Shown piece by piece: positions 1 to 8,993 of a DNA stretch of 64,000 nucleotides. Both the position numbers and the translations under genes were made by a program. The DNA comes from JBLHZY01 sp050633265 (lineage in GTDB: Bacteria > Pseudomonadota > Alphaproteobacteria > Rhodobacterales > Rhodobacteraceae): assembly GCA_050633265.1 (NCBI GenBank), contig JBOEGE010000006.1:186001-250000 (forward strand). The letters run 5' to 3'. The notes below the pieces were generated by a model. That model saw only the letters and a program-made list of their open reading frames with translations. It was not told where the DNA came from and searched no databases. Within the stretch, counting starts at the first letter, position 1. Each line of letters begins with the position of its first letter.

Positions 1-69
1 ATGGGCTTTCGGCTTTGGCTGCGGTTCTTAAAGGAGTTAGCGCGCCCCAGTTTCGCGGCAAGGCCTTAG
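1..69 (+). CDS. possible 3' end of a plus-strand gene cut by the window edge
   Basis: Frame 1 is open from the first base to a TAG at 67-69, giving at most 22 residues. The stop overlaps the stop of the convergent GST gene by 4 bases (ttag). Two other convergent pairs in this window end with the same kind of overlap (8990-8993 and 20687-20690), which is the main reason to think this is a real gene end. No function can be read from so short a tail. Confidence 0.3.
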   Translation: MGFRLWLRFLKELARPSFAARP

Positions 70-683
70 GGAAAATAGAGCGGCGCATCGCCTTCCTCCC
101 ATTTGGTATATTTTTGCATGATCCCTTCAAAACGCGCCGAAGCGAGAAACCGCGCGAGCCAGGCCTGCACATTGGGCCAGGGTTGCGCATCAAACCAAGC
201 GCGATCCACATTGGCAAACTGGCGCACGAAGGGCAGGATGGCATAATCGGCCAGACTTGCCCGCGCAAAGATCCACGCGCCCATCTGCGCCTCTAAATCG
301 CTCAAAAATACCGCCGCCAAATCACGCTGCTCCAGCGCATTCTCATCAGGATAACGCACCGCGTATTTGGTCCGATCGAGGGCCTCCTTAAACGGCCCAT
401 CACAGCGCGCAATCCAATCCCAACCCGCCGCAGGCATATCAAGCCAGCCCTCAGGATCGCTCTGCGCCAGCGCCCATTTCATCACATCCAAACTCTCGTC
501 AATCACCCCGCCCTCATAGGCCAAACAAGGCACTGTCGCGCTTGGAGACGTGGCCAAAAACGCCGCCGCCTTATCGCGCAAAACGATTTCTCGCAGCGCG
601 ACCTCTACCCCTGCGGAGGCCAGCGCAAGCCGGGCGCGCATCGCATAGGGGCAGCGGCGAAAAGAGTATAGAACGGGGGGCAT
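66..683 (-). CDS. glutathione S-transferase family protein
   Basis: A 205-residue protein with an N-terminal thioredoxin-like GST domain (VLYSFRRCPYAMRARLAL; Cys in the CPYA position, as in omega/YibF-like GSTs) and a helical C-terminal half. The length is normal for the family. I chose the ATG at 683 rather than one at 707 because a GGAG sits 7 bases upstream of it and the protein then begins directly at the first beta strand. It probably conjugates or reduces substrates with glutathione in the cytoplasm; the substrate cannot be inferred. It is not obviously part of the neighbouring arginine/proline operon, although it lies on the same strand just downstream of putA. Confidence 0.85.
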   Translation of the reverse strand: MPPVLYSFRRCPYAMRARLALASAGVEVALREIVLRDKAAAFLATSPSATVPCLAYEGGVIDESLDVMKWALAQSDPEGWLDMPAAGWDWIARCDGPFKEALDRTKYAVRYPDENALEQRDLAAVFLSDLEAQMGAWIFARASLADYAILPFVRQFANVDRAWFDAQPWPNVQAWLARFLASARFEGIMQKYTKWEEGDAPLYFP

Positions 684-747
684 GATTGGCTCCAACTTGG
701 CGGGCATTCGCCCTTGTAGCGCAGTTACACCAAGACGTTAAGCCGCG

Positions 748-3700
748 CTATTCCACTGCCAAAAGCGATGCATTCCCCCCCGCGGCCGTTGTATCAACCG
801 AGACAGAATATTCATTAAACAAGCGGATATCCGGCCCGCGGCTGGTGATCAGCGGAACAATCGCGCCATCGCGCCCAGCAAGGGCTTCGCGCATGGCCTC
901 GGGCTGATCGCCCCAATAGATCACCGCATCCATTTCGGCCATCTCCCGCAGATCAGACGGCGGTAGATCAAGCATCAAACGCGCCCCCAATGAACCGGCC
1001 TCGCGCGCCAGTTTAAGCTGGGTCTCCCCGTCTTTAACACTGGGCCCAAGACATAGAATATGGCGCTTGGCGCGCAGCTGATAGCGATTGGATTCGCCGG
1101 TCGGCCCGGGCAATTCGCGCGATATATCACAAGGCTCAATCGGCCATTCAGCATGGGTAAAGCGGCGCAGATATTGCGGCCCGCCCGCCTTTGGGCCCGT
1201 CCCACTTAGCCCATGCCCGCCAAAGGGCTGCGAGCCAACAATTGCGCCGATTTGATTGCGGTTTACATAAATATTGCCCGCTTTTACCCGATCAATCACA
1301 TGCTGAACGCGCCCATCAATGCGCGTATGCAGGCCAAAAGTTAGCCCGTAACCCGCGCCGTTTACCGCATCAATCACACGATCAATATCCGCGCTGTCAT
1401 AAAGAGCGATATGCAAAACCGGGCCGAAGATCTCCTTTTTCAGCGCGCCAATCCCCTCAATAGAAACCAGAGCCGGGGCAACGAATGTTCCTTCCAAAGG
1501 CGCGTCGAGCTGAAGGATCAAACGGCCTTGCTCCGCCGCTTCCAAAACATGCGCATCAATCCCGGCCTTGGCCGCCGCATCTATCACCGGGCCAATATCG
1601 GTCGCAAAATCGCTTGGATCGCCAAGGCGCAAACATTTCATCGCCCCTTGCAACATCTTTAAAAATTCCGGCGCAATATCGCGCTGAAGATAGAGCATCC
1701 GAAGCGCGCTGCACCGCTGCCCGGCGGATTGAAACGCCGAAGCAATCACATCGCGCACCGCTTGTTCGGGCAGGGATGTGCTATCAACGATCATTGCGTT
1801 TAACCCGCCGGTTTCTGCGATCAATGGCGGGTTGTCGGGCAGGGCGCTTGCCATGGCGCGGTTGATGATCTGGGCGGTCTTGGTCGATCCGGTAAAGCAC
1901 ACGCCGCCAATGTTTTTGTGGCCTGTCAGCACCGGGCCAACAAGCGCACCATGCCCTGCGATCAGCTTCAAAACATCCCGCGGAACCCCGGCCTGATAGA
2001 GCAAATCAACAGCATAATCCGCGATCAAAGGCGTGCTTTCCGCGGGTTTCGCAATAACCCCATTGCCCATGCTAAGCGCGGCCACGATCTGACCGGTAAA
2101 GATCGCAAGCGGGAAATTCCAAGGCGAAATACAGGAGAAAAGGCCAATCGGCGCTGTCTCGCGATGGCGCGCCTGTTCGGCGTAATACCGTAAGAAATCA
2201 ACAGCTTCGCGGCGCTCGCCAATACAATCGACAAGGGTTTTCCCGGCCTCGCGCATCATCAAGGCAAACAAGGGGGCCGAATGCGCCTCAAACAGATCCG
2301 CGGCGCGCAAAAGCACATCCGCACGCTGCTGTGATGTGCTGTCAGACCAATCGCGCGCTGTCTCAACTGTTTGGCGCGCCTGTTCTGCATCGGCGAAATA
2401 GGCCTGCCCAATGATCTGGCCATTGGCGGGGTTTGAAATCGGCGTTGGATCGCCGTCCAAATGGCGCGCCTCATAGGGGGGCTGCGCGCTGATCTGCGCT
2501 TTGAGCGCCGCCAAAACAAGTGGATCGCTCACATCCCATCCGGCCGAATTGCGCCGCTCGGGCATGAACAAATCGGCAGGCCGCGCAATGCCCGAATGAT
2601 GAGCGTTTTTCAGCAAAGAAAGCGCCTTTGCTATCGGATCCGCAGCAACGATTTCAGGGGCGACGCTTTCATCAACAATCTGGTTCACAAATGAGCTGTT
2701 GGCACCATTCTCCAACAGTCGGCGCACCAGATAGGCCAGCAAATCCTTATGCGCGCCAACCGGAGCATAAATCCGGCAGCGGGTTTTGTGGCGGGCCAAA
2801 ACCGTTGCATGAAGCGCATCCCCCATTCCGTGCAAACGCTGAAATTCAAAGGCATCCGGCGCTGCGCCCATTTCAAGAATGGCCGCGACGGAATGCGCAT
2901 TATGGGTGGCAAATTGCGGATAGATCCGATCGCCCATCCCAAGCAATTTACGCGCGCAAGCAAGGTAGCTTACATCCGTTGCGGGCTTGCGGGTAAACAC
3001 CGGAAAACCTTCAAGCCCCTCGACCTGCGCCAGCTTGATCTCACTATCCCAATAAGCCCCTTTCACCAGCCGCACCATGATGCGCCGATCAAGGCGTTTG
3101 GCAAGCGCATACAGCCAATCAATGATGCCGCTCGCCCGTTTGGAATAGGCCTGAACCACAACCCCAAACCCATCCCAGCCCACAAGGCCCTGATCGCTCA
3201 AAACGGCCTCAATCACATCAAGCGAAAGATCAAGCCGCGCTGCCTCTTCGGCATCAATATTGAGGCCAATGTTGGCGGATTTCGCCAAGCTCGCAAGCGC
3301 AAGCGCACGCGGGACCAGCTCTTGCAAAACCGCGCTGGATTTGAGCTGCTCATAGCGTGGGTGAAGGGCGGAAAGCTTGATCGAAATGCCCGGGTTCTCG
3401 GCCACATTTTGCGATGTCGAGGCCTGTGCAATTTGGGAAATCGCATCCGCATAGGCGATGTGATAGCGCTGCGCATCAGCTTGGGTGCGCGCGGCTTCTC
3501 CGAGCATATCGTAAGAAAAGCTATAGCCGCGCTTTTGCTGCTTGGCGGCCGTTTCAATCGCGCCCTCAATCGTTTCCCCAAGCACAAACTGGCGGCCCAA
3601 TTCGCGCATGGCCCGTTTGACTGCGGTGCGAATAACCGGCTCGCCAAGGCGTTTGATCGCGCTGTGCAAAACTGTCGAAACCGAGCGTGTCCCTTTTTCT

Positions 3701-4101
3701 TTCAATACCTTACCGGTTAAAAACAGAGTCCAGGTTGAGGCGTTGATCAAAGGAGAATGCGAATGCCCAAGATGCTGCCCCCATTCGCTCGGGGCGATTT
3801 TATCTTCGATCAAAGCATCTATCGTTTGGGCATCAGGAACGCGCAGCAATGCCTCTGCTAGACACATCAAAGCAACGCCTTCCTCGCTGGAAAGCCCATA
3901 TTCCGCAAGGAACAATTCCATCATTGAGGGCTGCGTTTGGGCGCGAATATCACGGACCAATTTGACCGCGCGTTGATGAAAGCGCCTCTGTTCATCGGGG
4001 GTAAAATTTGCCTCGTCAAACAGCGCTTGCAGCACCTCTTCTTCGGGGGCCAAAGTGGCGGCGCGAAGGGCGGTTCTGGCCGCGTCCATGGGCGCGCTCA
4101 C
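748..4101 (-). CDS. putA: bifunctional proline dehydrogenase / L-glutamate gamma-semialdehyde dehydrogenase PutA
   Basis: PutA oxidises proline to P5C with FAD and then P5C to glutamate with NAD. The 1117 residues show a PRODH barrel (about 190-490; RLVKGAYWDSEI, FEFQRLHGMGD, GANSSFVNQI) followed by the aldehyde dehydrogenase domain (about 560-980), with the general base in AETGG and the catalytic Cys in GQRCSA near residue 796. A further C-terminal domain of roughly 120 residues follows. The N-terminal ribbon-helix-helix domain of enterobacterial PutA (about 1320 aa) is absent, so it should not repress its own operon. The GTG start overlaps the ocd stop by 4 bases (GTGA), implying translational coupling; an in-frame ATG lies 4 codons later. 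It is the last gene of an arginase-ocd-putA operon. Confidence 0.97.
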   Translation of the reverse strand: MSAPMDAARTALRAATLAPEEEVLQALFDEANFTPDEQRRFHQRAVKLVRDIRAQTQPSMMELFLAEYGLSSEEGVALMCLAEALLRVPDAQTIDALIEDKIAPSEWGQHLGHSHSPLINASTWTLFLTGKVLKEKGTRSVSTVLHSAIKRLGEPVIRTAVKRAMRELGRQFVLGETIEGAIETAAKQQKRGYSFSYDMLGEAARTQADAQRYHIAYADAISQIAQASTSQNVAENPGISIKLSALHPRYEQLKSSAVLQELVPRALALASLAKSANIGLNIDAEEAARLDLSLDVIEAVLSDQGLVGWDGFGVVVQAYSKRASGIIDWLYALAKRLDRRIMVRLVKGAYWDSEIKLAQVEGLEGFPVFTRKPATDVSYLACARKLLGMGDRIYPQFATHNAHSVAAILEMGAAPDAFEFQRLHGMGDALHATVLARHKTRCRIYAPVGAHKDLLAYLVRRLLENGANSSFVNQIVDESVAPEIVAADPIAKALSLLKNAHHSGIARPADLFMPERRNSAGWDVSDPLVLAALKAQISAQPPYEARHLDGDPTPISNPANGQIIGQAYFADAEQARQTVETARDWSDSTSQQRADVLLRAADLFEAHSAPLFALMMREAGKTLVDCIGERREAVDFLRYYAEQARHRETAPIGLFSCISPWNFPLAIFTGQIVAALSMGNGVIAKPAESTPLIADYAVDLLYQAGVPRDVLKLIAGHGALVGPVLTGHKNIGGVCFTGSTKTAQIINRAMASALPDNPPLIAETGGLNAMIVDSTSLPEQAVRDVIASAFQSAGQRCSALRMLYLQRDIAPEFLKMLQGAMKCLRLGDPSDFATDIGPVIDAAAKAGIDAHVLEAAEQGRLILQLDAPLEGTFVAPALVSIEGIGALKKEIFGPVLHIALYDSADIDRVIDAVNGAGYGLTFGLHTRIDGRVQHVIDRVKAGNIYVNRNQIGAIVGSQPFGGHGLSGTGPKAGGPQYLRRFTHAEWPIEPCDISRELPGPTGESNRYQLRAKRHILCLGPSVKDGETQLKLAREAGSLGARLMLDLPPSDLREMAEMDAVIYWGDQPEAMREALAGRDGAIVPLITSRGPDIRLFNEYSVSVDTTAAGGNASLLAVE

Positions 4102-5162
4102 TGGCCTTTCGCCCGCGAAATCATACCGAACAAATCGCGCGGATCATCGGGATCGGCGATCATATCAAGCGTTTCAAACAGGCCGGTCTCGAGGATCTCT
4201 TTGCGCAGGTAACGCAGGGCCGAAAAATCCTCGGTCGCAAAGCCAACACTGTCAAAAAGCGTGATTTGATCTGGGGAAACGCGCCCCGCGCAAGCGCCGC
4301 TCATCACTTGCCACAGCTCGGTCACCGGGTGGTCTTTCTCAAGCTGTTGTATCTCGCCCTCGATGCGGGTTTGCGGCGGGTATTCAACGAAAATATCCGA
4401 GCGCAAAAGAATATCGCGGTGCAGTTCGGTTTTGCCGGGGCAATCGCCGCCGATCGCATTAATATGAACCCCGGCCCCAACCATATTGTCGCTTAGAATG
4501 GTCGCATATTGTTTGTCTGCGGTGCAGGTCGTGATGATCTGTGCGCCGGCAACCGCCTCTTGAGCCGTTGCACATTGAATGATCTCAAGCCCGCTTTGCC
4601 CTAGGTTCATAGCCGCCTTTTGCGTTGCTTTTGGATCAAGATCGTAAAGGCGGATGCGCTCAATGCCCAGAAGCGTTTGAAAAGCAATCGCCTGAAATTC
4701 GCACTGCGCGCCATTGCCAATCATCGCCATGGTTTTCGCCCCTTTCGGCGCGAGATATTTGGCCGCCACCGCCGAGGTCGCTGCGGTGCGAAGGGCGGTC
4801 AGAAGCGTCATCTCGCTGAGCACAATCGGATAGCCCGTATCGACCCGCGCCAAGACACCAAAGGCCGTCACAGTTTGATATCCGCGCGCCATATTGGCCG
4901 GGTGCCCGTTTACATATTTAAAGCCGTAGGTTTCGCCGTCCGAGGTTGGCATCAACTCGATCACACCCTCCTGGGAATGCGAAGCCACGCGGGGGGTTTT
5001 GTCAAACAGCGGCCAGCGCAGAAAATCCTCCTCTATATGGGCTGCGATCCCTTCGATCATCTGCGCGACACCGATATGATTGATCAGCCGCATCATCATC
5101 TCAACGCTGACAAAGGGCACCATGGCAAGATCAGAGGCCGCGGGGGCAGGGAGACTATTCAT
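4098..5162 (-). CDS. ocd: ornithine cyclodeaminase
   Basis: A 354-residue member of the OCD/mu-crystallin family, which converts L-ornithine to L-proline and ammonia using bound NAD. The Rossmann nucleotide-binding motif is visible (MAMIGNGAQCEFQ) with the acidic residue ending the second strand (LYDLD). The N-terminal half carries the substrate domain (VSVEMMMRLIN). The start at 5162 is supported by AAGGA about 8 bases upstream; the open frame extends further but without coding character. It lies 28 bases after arginase and overlaps putA, so it links arginase product ornithine to PutA substrate proline. Family members can act on other amino acids, but the context favours ornithine. Confidence 0.93.
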   Translation of the reverse strand: MNSLPAPAASDLAMVPFVSVEMMMRLINHIGVAQMIEGIAAHIEEDFLRWPLFDKTPRVASHSQEGVIELMPTSDGETYGFKYVNGHPANMARGYQTVTAFGVLARVDTGYPIVLSEMTLLTALRTAATSAVAAKYLAPKGAKTMAMIGNGAQCEFQAIAFQTLLGIERIRLYDLDPKATQKAAMNLGQSGLEIIQCATAQEAVAGAQIITTCTADKQYATILSDNMVGAGVHINAIGGDCPGKTELHRDILLRSDIFVEYPPQTRIEGEIQQLEKDHPVTELWQVMSGACAGRVSPDQITLFDSVGFATEDFSALRYLRKEILETGLFETLDMIADPDDPRDLFGMISRAKGQ

Positions 5163-5190
5163 GCGATATTCCTTTTTTGTCGGGTTTTGA

Positions 5191-6123
5191 TCAGAAGCTA
5201 CGGGTTTGTTTATCGAGCACTTTTCGCCCCAAGAGGCTGCTGCAAAGATCAACCATCAAGCGGGCCGTTTTGCCGCGCTCATCAAGAAACGGGTTCAGTT
5301 CGACCAGATCCAGCGAGGTCACAAGCCCGCTTTCCTGGAGCAATTCCATAACCAGATGCGCTTCGCGAAACGTGGCGCCGCCGGGAACGGTTGTGCCCAC
5401 TGCCGAGGCGATTTCGGGATCGAGAAAATCAACGTCCAAGCTGACGTGAAGCCGCCCATTCGCCGCCCGCACCCGCTCAAGAAAGGCCATCAAGGGCGCT
5501 TTGATACCTGTCTCATCAATGGCGCGCATATCATGCACATCAAGATTAAGCGCGCGAATTTGGCTTTGTTCGGCAGGGTCAACGGAGCGAATGCCAAGCA
5601 TGCAAACATGTTTGGGATCAATTGGGTTTTCAAGTTTCGGGTAATGCGCATCAAACCCCTCAAGCCCAAGGCAATAGGCCATCGGGGTTCCGTGAAGATT
5701 GCCGCTGCTGGTGGAGGAAAGCGTGTGAATATCCGGATGCGCATCGAGCCAAAGAACAAACTGCGGCTGGTTCAGCTCTTTTGAGCGGCGCGCAACACCA
5801 GGCAAAGTGCCGATGGAAAGACTATGATCGCCGCCCAGGAAAATCGGTAAATCGCCATCTCGTGCAGCCTGATATGCCGCCTCTTGCAGCAGCGCGGCCC
5901 AAGCGTGAACCTGAGCGAGATCATGCACCGCTGCATTGCTATGGGCGCGCGGCTCTGTCGGCAAAATCGCGCAATTTCCCCGATCCTCAACCCGGTGCCC
6001 AAGGTCGCGCAGCGCCGGTGCGAGCCCAGCTGTGCGATAGGCATCCGGCCCCATAAGACAGCCCGGCTGATCGGTTCCGTCCTGCGTTGGGGCGCCAACA
6101 AGGATACAGTTTAGATGTGTCAT
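5191..6123 (-). CDS. rocF: arginase
   Basis: Arginase hydrolyses arginine to ornithine and urea at a binuclear Mn site. The 310 residues contain the expected metal-ligand blocks: FLGGDHSLS, WLDAHPDIHT, SLDVDFLDP and the C-terminal VELNPFLD. The AVGTTVPGG stretch typical of the ureohydrolase family is also present, and the length is normal. It is the first gene of the minus-strand arginase-ocd-putA operon, divergent from an Lrp/AsnC regulator. Agmatinase or formiminoglutamase are related folds, but the neighbouring ornithine cyclodeaminase makes arginase the most sensible call. Confidence 0.94.
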   Translation of the reverse strand: MTHLNCILVGAPTQDGTDQPGCLMGPDAYRTAGLAPALRDLGHRVEDRGNCAILPTEPRAHSNAAVHDLAQVHAWAALLQEAAYQAARDGDLPIFLGGDHSLSIGTLPGVARRSKELNQPQFVLWLDAHPDIHTLSSTSSGNLHGTPMAYCLGLEGFDAHYPKLENPIDPKHVCMLGIRSVDPAEQSQIRALNLDVHDMRAIDETGIKAPLMAFLERVRAANGRLHVSLDVDFLDPEIASAVGTTVPGGATFREAHLVMELLQESGLVTSLDLVELNPFLDERGKTARLMVDLCSSLLGRKVLDKQTRSF

Positions 6124-6246
6124 AGCGACCTCCTCGGTTCATTCAAGATTATCGCGGGTGCTGCTTTTGGCCGATAATATAGATTGCACATTTTGGTCTT
6201 TTTGCTTTACAATTTGATAAGTATTTTTACTTTATGAAAAGCAATT
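6124..6246. promoter_or_regulatory. divergent arginase / Lrp promoter region
   Basis: This 123-bp intergenic gap separates divergent arginase and the Lrp-type gene and is clearly AT-rich (for example around 6170-6240) against the G+C-rich surroundings. It should hold both promoters and any Lrp-family binding sites. I could not assign -10/-35 boxes or a defined operator with confidence. Local regulation of the operon by the divergent Lrp protein is inferred from family habit. Confidence 0.5.
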
Positions 6247-6675
6247 ATGGCCAAGATCGACAGGATAGACCGCGAGATTCTCGCCCTTCTCAAGCATGAT
6301 GGCCGCGCCTCGGTGACAACGCTCGCCGCAACGCTTGGCCTCTCGCGGGTCACTGTGCAAAATCGGATGAAAGCGCTGCAAGATTCCGGCGTCATCCTGC
6401 GCTATACGGTCGAACTTTCAGATCTTGGCAGCGATGAGCTGATCCACGCGGTGACGATGATCGAAATCCTTGGGGCGCGGGCCGAAACCGTTCAGCGCGC
6501 CTTGCGCCGCACCCCCGAAATCACCAGCCTCTATACGACCAATGGCAAATGGGGGCTCGTGGCCCATAGCGAGAGCCGCAGCTTGGCCAGTTTCGATCTT
6601 CTGCTCAATCGGATCGGCCGCATTCAGGGCGTGCTCAACGCCGAAACCTGCCTTTTGCTCACACGGCTTGCTTAG
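6247..6675 (+). CDS. Lrp/AsnC family transcriptional regulator, likely of arginine/proline catabolism
   Basis: A 142-residue protein with the classic layout: N-terminal winged helix-turn-helix (DREILALLKHDGRASVTTLA, then LGLSRVTVQNR as the recognition helix) and a C-terminal RAM/ligand domain (about 65-140). It is divergent from arginase-ocd-putA, so it probably senses arginine, ornithine or proline and controls that operon. In Rhodobacter capsulatus putA is activated by the Lrp-type protein PutR; whether this is its orthologue cannot be decided by eye. The Shine-Dalgarno sequence is weak (GAAAAG region). Confidence 0.92.
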   Translation: MAKIDRIDREILALLKHDGRASVTTLAATLGLSRVTVQNRMKALQDSGVILRYTVELSDLGSDELIHAVTMIEILGARAETVQRALRRTPEITSLYTTNGKWGLVAHSESRSLASFDLLLNRIGRIQGVLNAETCLLLTRLA

Positions 6676-6751
6676 CGGCGTAGATAGGTCTTGCCAAAAG
6701 CATACCCGCGGGTATGTTTTCGATGCATGACTTTGAGGGAAGGCCGCTGAG

Positions 6752-7705
6752 ATGACGATGCAAAAGATCCTGATCACAGGGGCCGCAGGATTTTTGGGGC
6801 AGCGTTTGGTCAAGGCCCTATGCGCGCAAGGTCGGATCAGCAATCACCCCATCGGCGAGATTTGCTTGGCCGATGTCGCGCCCATCCCAGCCTTTGAAAG
6901 CATTGCTGAAATCAAAATCACCCGCCGGCAGGGCGATCTGGCCGATCCCTCTTATGTGGCAGAGCTAAGCGCGCAGGGATTTGACAGTATCTTTCATCTC
7001 GCCTCCCTTTTGACCATTCATGCCGAGGCCGATCTTGCCAAAGCCTATGCGGTAAATGTCGAGGCGCTCAGACAGCTGATTGATGGCGCGCAGGGCTGCC
7101 CCAAGGTGATCTTTACCTCCTCAATCGCGGTTTTTGGCGGCGCTCTTCCCGAGACGGTTGAGGATGATCAAGCCCAAACCCCAAGCACAACCTATGGAAG
7201 CCATAAGGCCATAAACGAGCTGCTGATCGCTGATTATTCGCGCCATGGCCGCATTGATGGGCGCTCTCTTCGCTTGCCGATCGTTCTGATCCGCCCCGGT
7301 GCAAACCAGCCGGCGATCTCGGATCGGGTTGCGCAAATCCTGCGCGAACCCCTTAGCGGTGCGCGCGGCACCTCTCCTCTGCAAGGCGAGACCCGCATCC
7401 CCATCGCTTCGGTCGGTGCGGTGGTGCGCGCTTTGCTGCGGCTGCATGATCTGCCAAGCACGCTTTTGCCGGCCAAACGGGCGATGAATATGCCGGCGCT
7501 CAGCGTGACGATTTCGCAGATGGCCGAAGCAATTATCCGCCGCCCAGATGCAGGCGAAATCGGCTATGCGCCCGATCCGCAGATGCAGGCAATCGTCGAT
7601 GGTTGGCCAAAACGATTTGTCTCAAAAGCGGCAAGTGCGCTTGGGATCGGGGCGGATGTAAATGTTGAAGCGATTATAGAGGATTACCTTGGGCATGCAA
7701 AATAG
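6752..7705 (+). CDS. denD: NAD-dependent epimerase/dehydratase, DenD-like (D-erythronate dehydrogenase family)
   Basis: A 317-residue extended short-chain dehydrogenase. It has the N-terminal GAAGFLGQRL NAD motif, a Ser in FTSSIAVFG and the YGSHK catalytic Tyr-Lys pair. The overall pattern (DSIFHLAS, RLPIVLIRPG, PLSGARG) resembles D-erythronate dehydrogenase DenD, which oxidises D-erythronate at C2 for four-carbon sugar-acid breakdown. The other enzymes of that route (OtnI, OtnC and the kinase) are not in the window, so the substrate is uncertain. GGAAGG lies about 9 bases before the ATG. The stop lies 11 bases inside the following monooxygenase gene, so the two are co-transcribed. Confidence 0.8.
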   Translation: MTMQKILITGAAGFLGQRLVKALCAQGRISNHPIGEICLADVAPIPAFESIAEIKITRRQGDLADPSYVAELSAQGFDSIFHLASLLTIHAEADLAKAYAVNVEALRQLIDGAQGCPKVIFTSSIAVFGGALPETVEDDQAQTPSTTYGSHKAINELLIADYSRHGRIDGRSLRLPIVLIRPGANQPAISDRVAQILREPLSGARGTSPLQGETRIPIASVGAVVRALLRLHDLPSTLLPAKRAMNMPALSVTISQMAEAIIRRPDAGEIGYAPDPQMQAIVDGWPKRFVSKAASALGIGADVNVEAIIEDYLGHAK

Positions 7706-8993
7706 CGCAACAAAAACAGATATTTGCATCATCGGGGCAGGCTCTTCTGGGGTGACGGTCGCCAAGGCGCTCAAAGAAGCAGGGCTTGCCTTTGATTGCT
7801 TTGAAAAGGGCTCGAAAATTGGCGGCATGTGGCGCTATGAGAATGATAACGGCCAGTCTTCTTGCTATGCGTCGCTGCATATTGATACCAGCCGCCCCAA
7901 CCTCGGCTATTCCGATTTTCCCATCGATCCGGCGCTGCCCGACTTCCTTTCGCACAGCCAATTTCTTGCCCATCTCGAAGCCTATGCCGAAGCTTTCTCG
8001 ATCCCCGAATTGATCACCTTTAACACCGAAGTTGCCAAGGTTGAGCCCTCAGGCGCCCGCTGGAACGTCACGTTGACATCCGGCGAAATGCACGACTATG
8101 CCCATGTGATCATCGCCAACGGGCACCTCTCCGACGCGCGTATGCCCGACTTCGCGGGAAGCTTTTCCGGCGAAGAAATCCATGCCCATCACTATCGAAC
8201 CGCCGCCCCTTATGAGGGCAAACGCGTGCTGGTTGTTGGGCTTGGAAATTCGGCCGTTGATATTGCTGTCGATATTTCTAAACGGGCCAAACATGTGATC
8301 GTTTCAACCCGGCGCAGCGCATGGGTTATGCCCAAATATCTGATGGGCATTCCGATCGATCAATGGGGCGCTTTTCTTGGCCGCAAACTGCGCCTGCCAA
8401 CAACGATCAGCCGGCGCATCATGGCGCGGCTTATCCGGCTGGGGCAGGGGGATCAGCGCCGCTTTGGCCTGCCGCGCCCAGAACATCCCATGTGGCGCGA
8501 ACATGCGACCCTTAGCCAAGATCTGCTGCCCGCCATCGGCCATGGGCGCATCTCGATCAAGCCAAACGTGGCCGAACTTTGCGGTGATACGGTTCGCTTT
8601 GAGGATGGCTCTGAGGCGCCGCTTGATGCGATCATTTATGCCACCGGCTACAAAACGACATTCCCGTTTCTCGCCCCCTATCTGTTTGATCCCAAACATG
8701 AGGCCGCTTGGCTCTATCGCCGGATGATCCCGCCGGCGCATCCGGGCTTGATTTTTGCGGGGTTGGTGCAGCCCGTCGGCCCGACGATCCCGCTGGTCGA
8801 GCGCCAAGGGAAATGGATTGCCGCGCTGCTTTCAGGCAAGATCACATTGCCAAGCCGCCCCGCACAAGAGGCTGAAATCAAAGAACATATCGCGCGCCAA
8901 AAGAAAACATATCTGGGGTCGGCGCGCTATACGCTCGAAGTTGATTACGCGATCTATAGCAAGCAAATGTTGAATGATGTGAAGGGGGGTTAG
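7695..8993 (+). CDS. flavin-containing monooxygenase
   Basis: A 432-residue FMO/Baeyer-Villiger-type enzyme. It shows the FAD-binding GAGSSG near the N terminus, the FxGxxxHxxxY fingerprint (FSGEEIHAHHY, about residue 155), and the NADPH-binding GLGNSA (about 180). A late ATGYKT motif typical of FMOs is also present. I start it at the ATG at 7695; a TTG two codons earlier is also possible. It overlaps the DenD-like gene by 11 bases and ends with a 4-base stop-stop overlap with vanB on the other strand. Family members oxygenate N, S or ketone substrates. In roseobacters one FMO makes TMAO from trimethylamine, but nothing here identifies the substrate. Confidence 0.88.
   Translation: MQNSATKTDICIIGAGSSGVTVAKALKEAGLAFDCFEKGSKIGGMWRYENDNGQSSCYASLHIDTSRPNLGYSDFPIDPALPDFLSHSQFLAHLEAYAEAFSIPELITFNTEVAKVEPSGARWNVTLTSGEMHDYAHVIIANGHLSDARMPDFAGSFSGEEIHAHHYRTAAPYEGKRVLVVGLGNSAVDIAVDISKRAKHVIVSTRRSAWVMPKYLMGIPIDQWGAFLGRKLRLPTTISRRIMARLIRLGQGDQRRFGLPRPEHPMWREHATLSQDLLPAIGHGRISIKPNVAELCGDTVRFEDGSEAPLDAIIYATGYKTTFPFLAPYLFDPKHEAAWLYRRMIPPAHPGLIFAGLVQPVGPTIPLVERQGKWIAALLSGKITLPSRPAQEAEIKEHIARQKKTYLGSARYTLEVDYAIYSKQMLNDVKGG

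Noticed and set aside
2749..3720. A 323-codon frame antisense to putA
   Set aside because: It is a shadow of the PRODH domain, which is clearly conserved on the minus strand.
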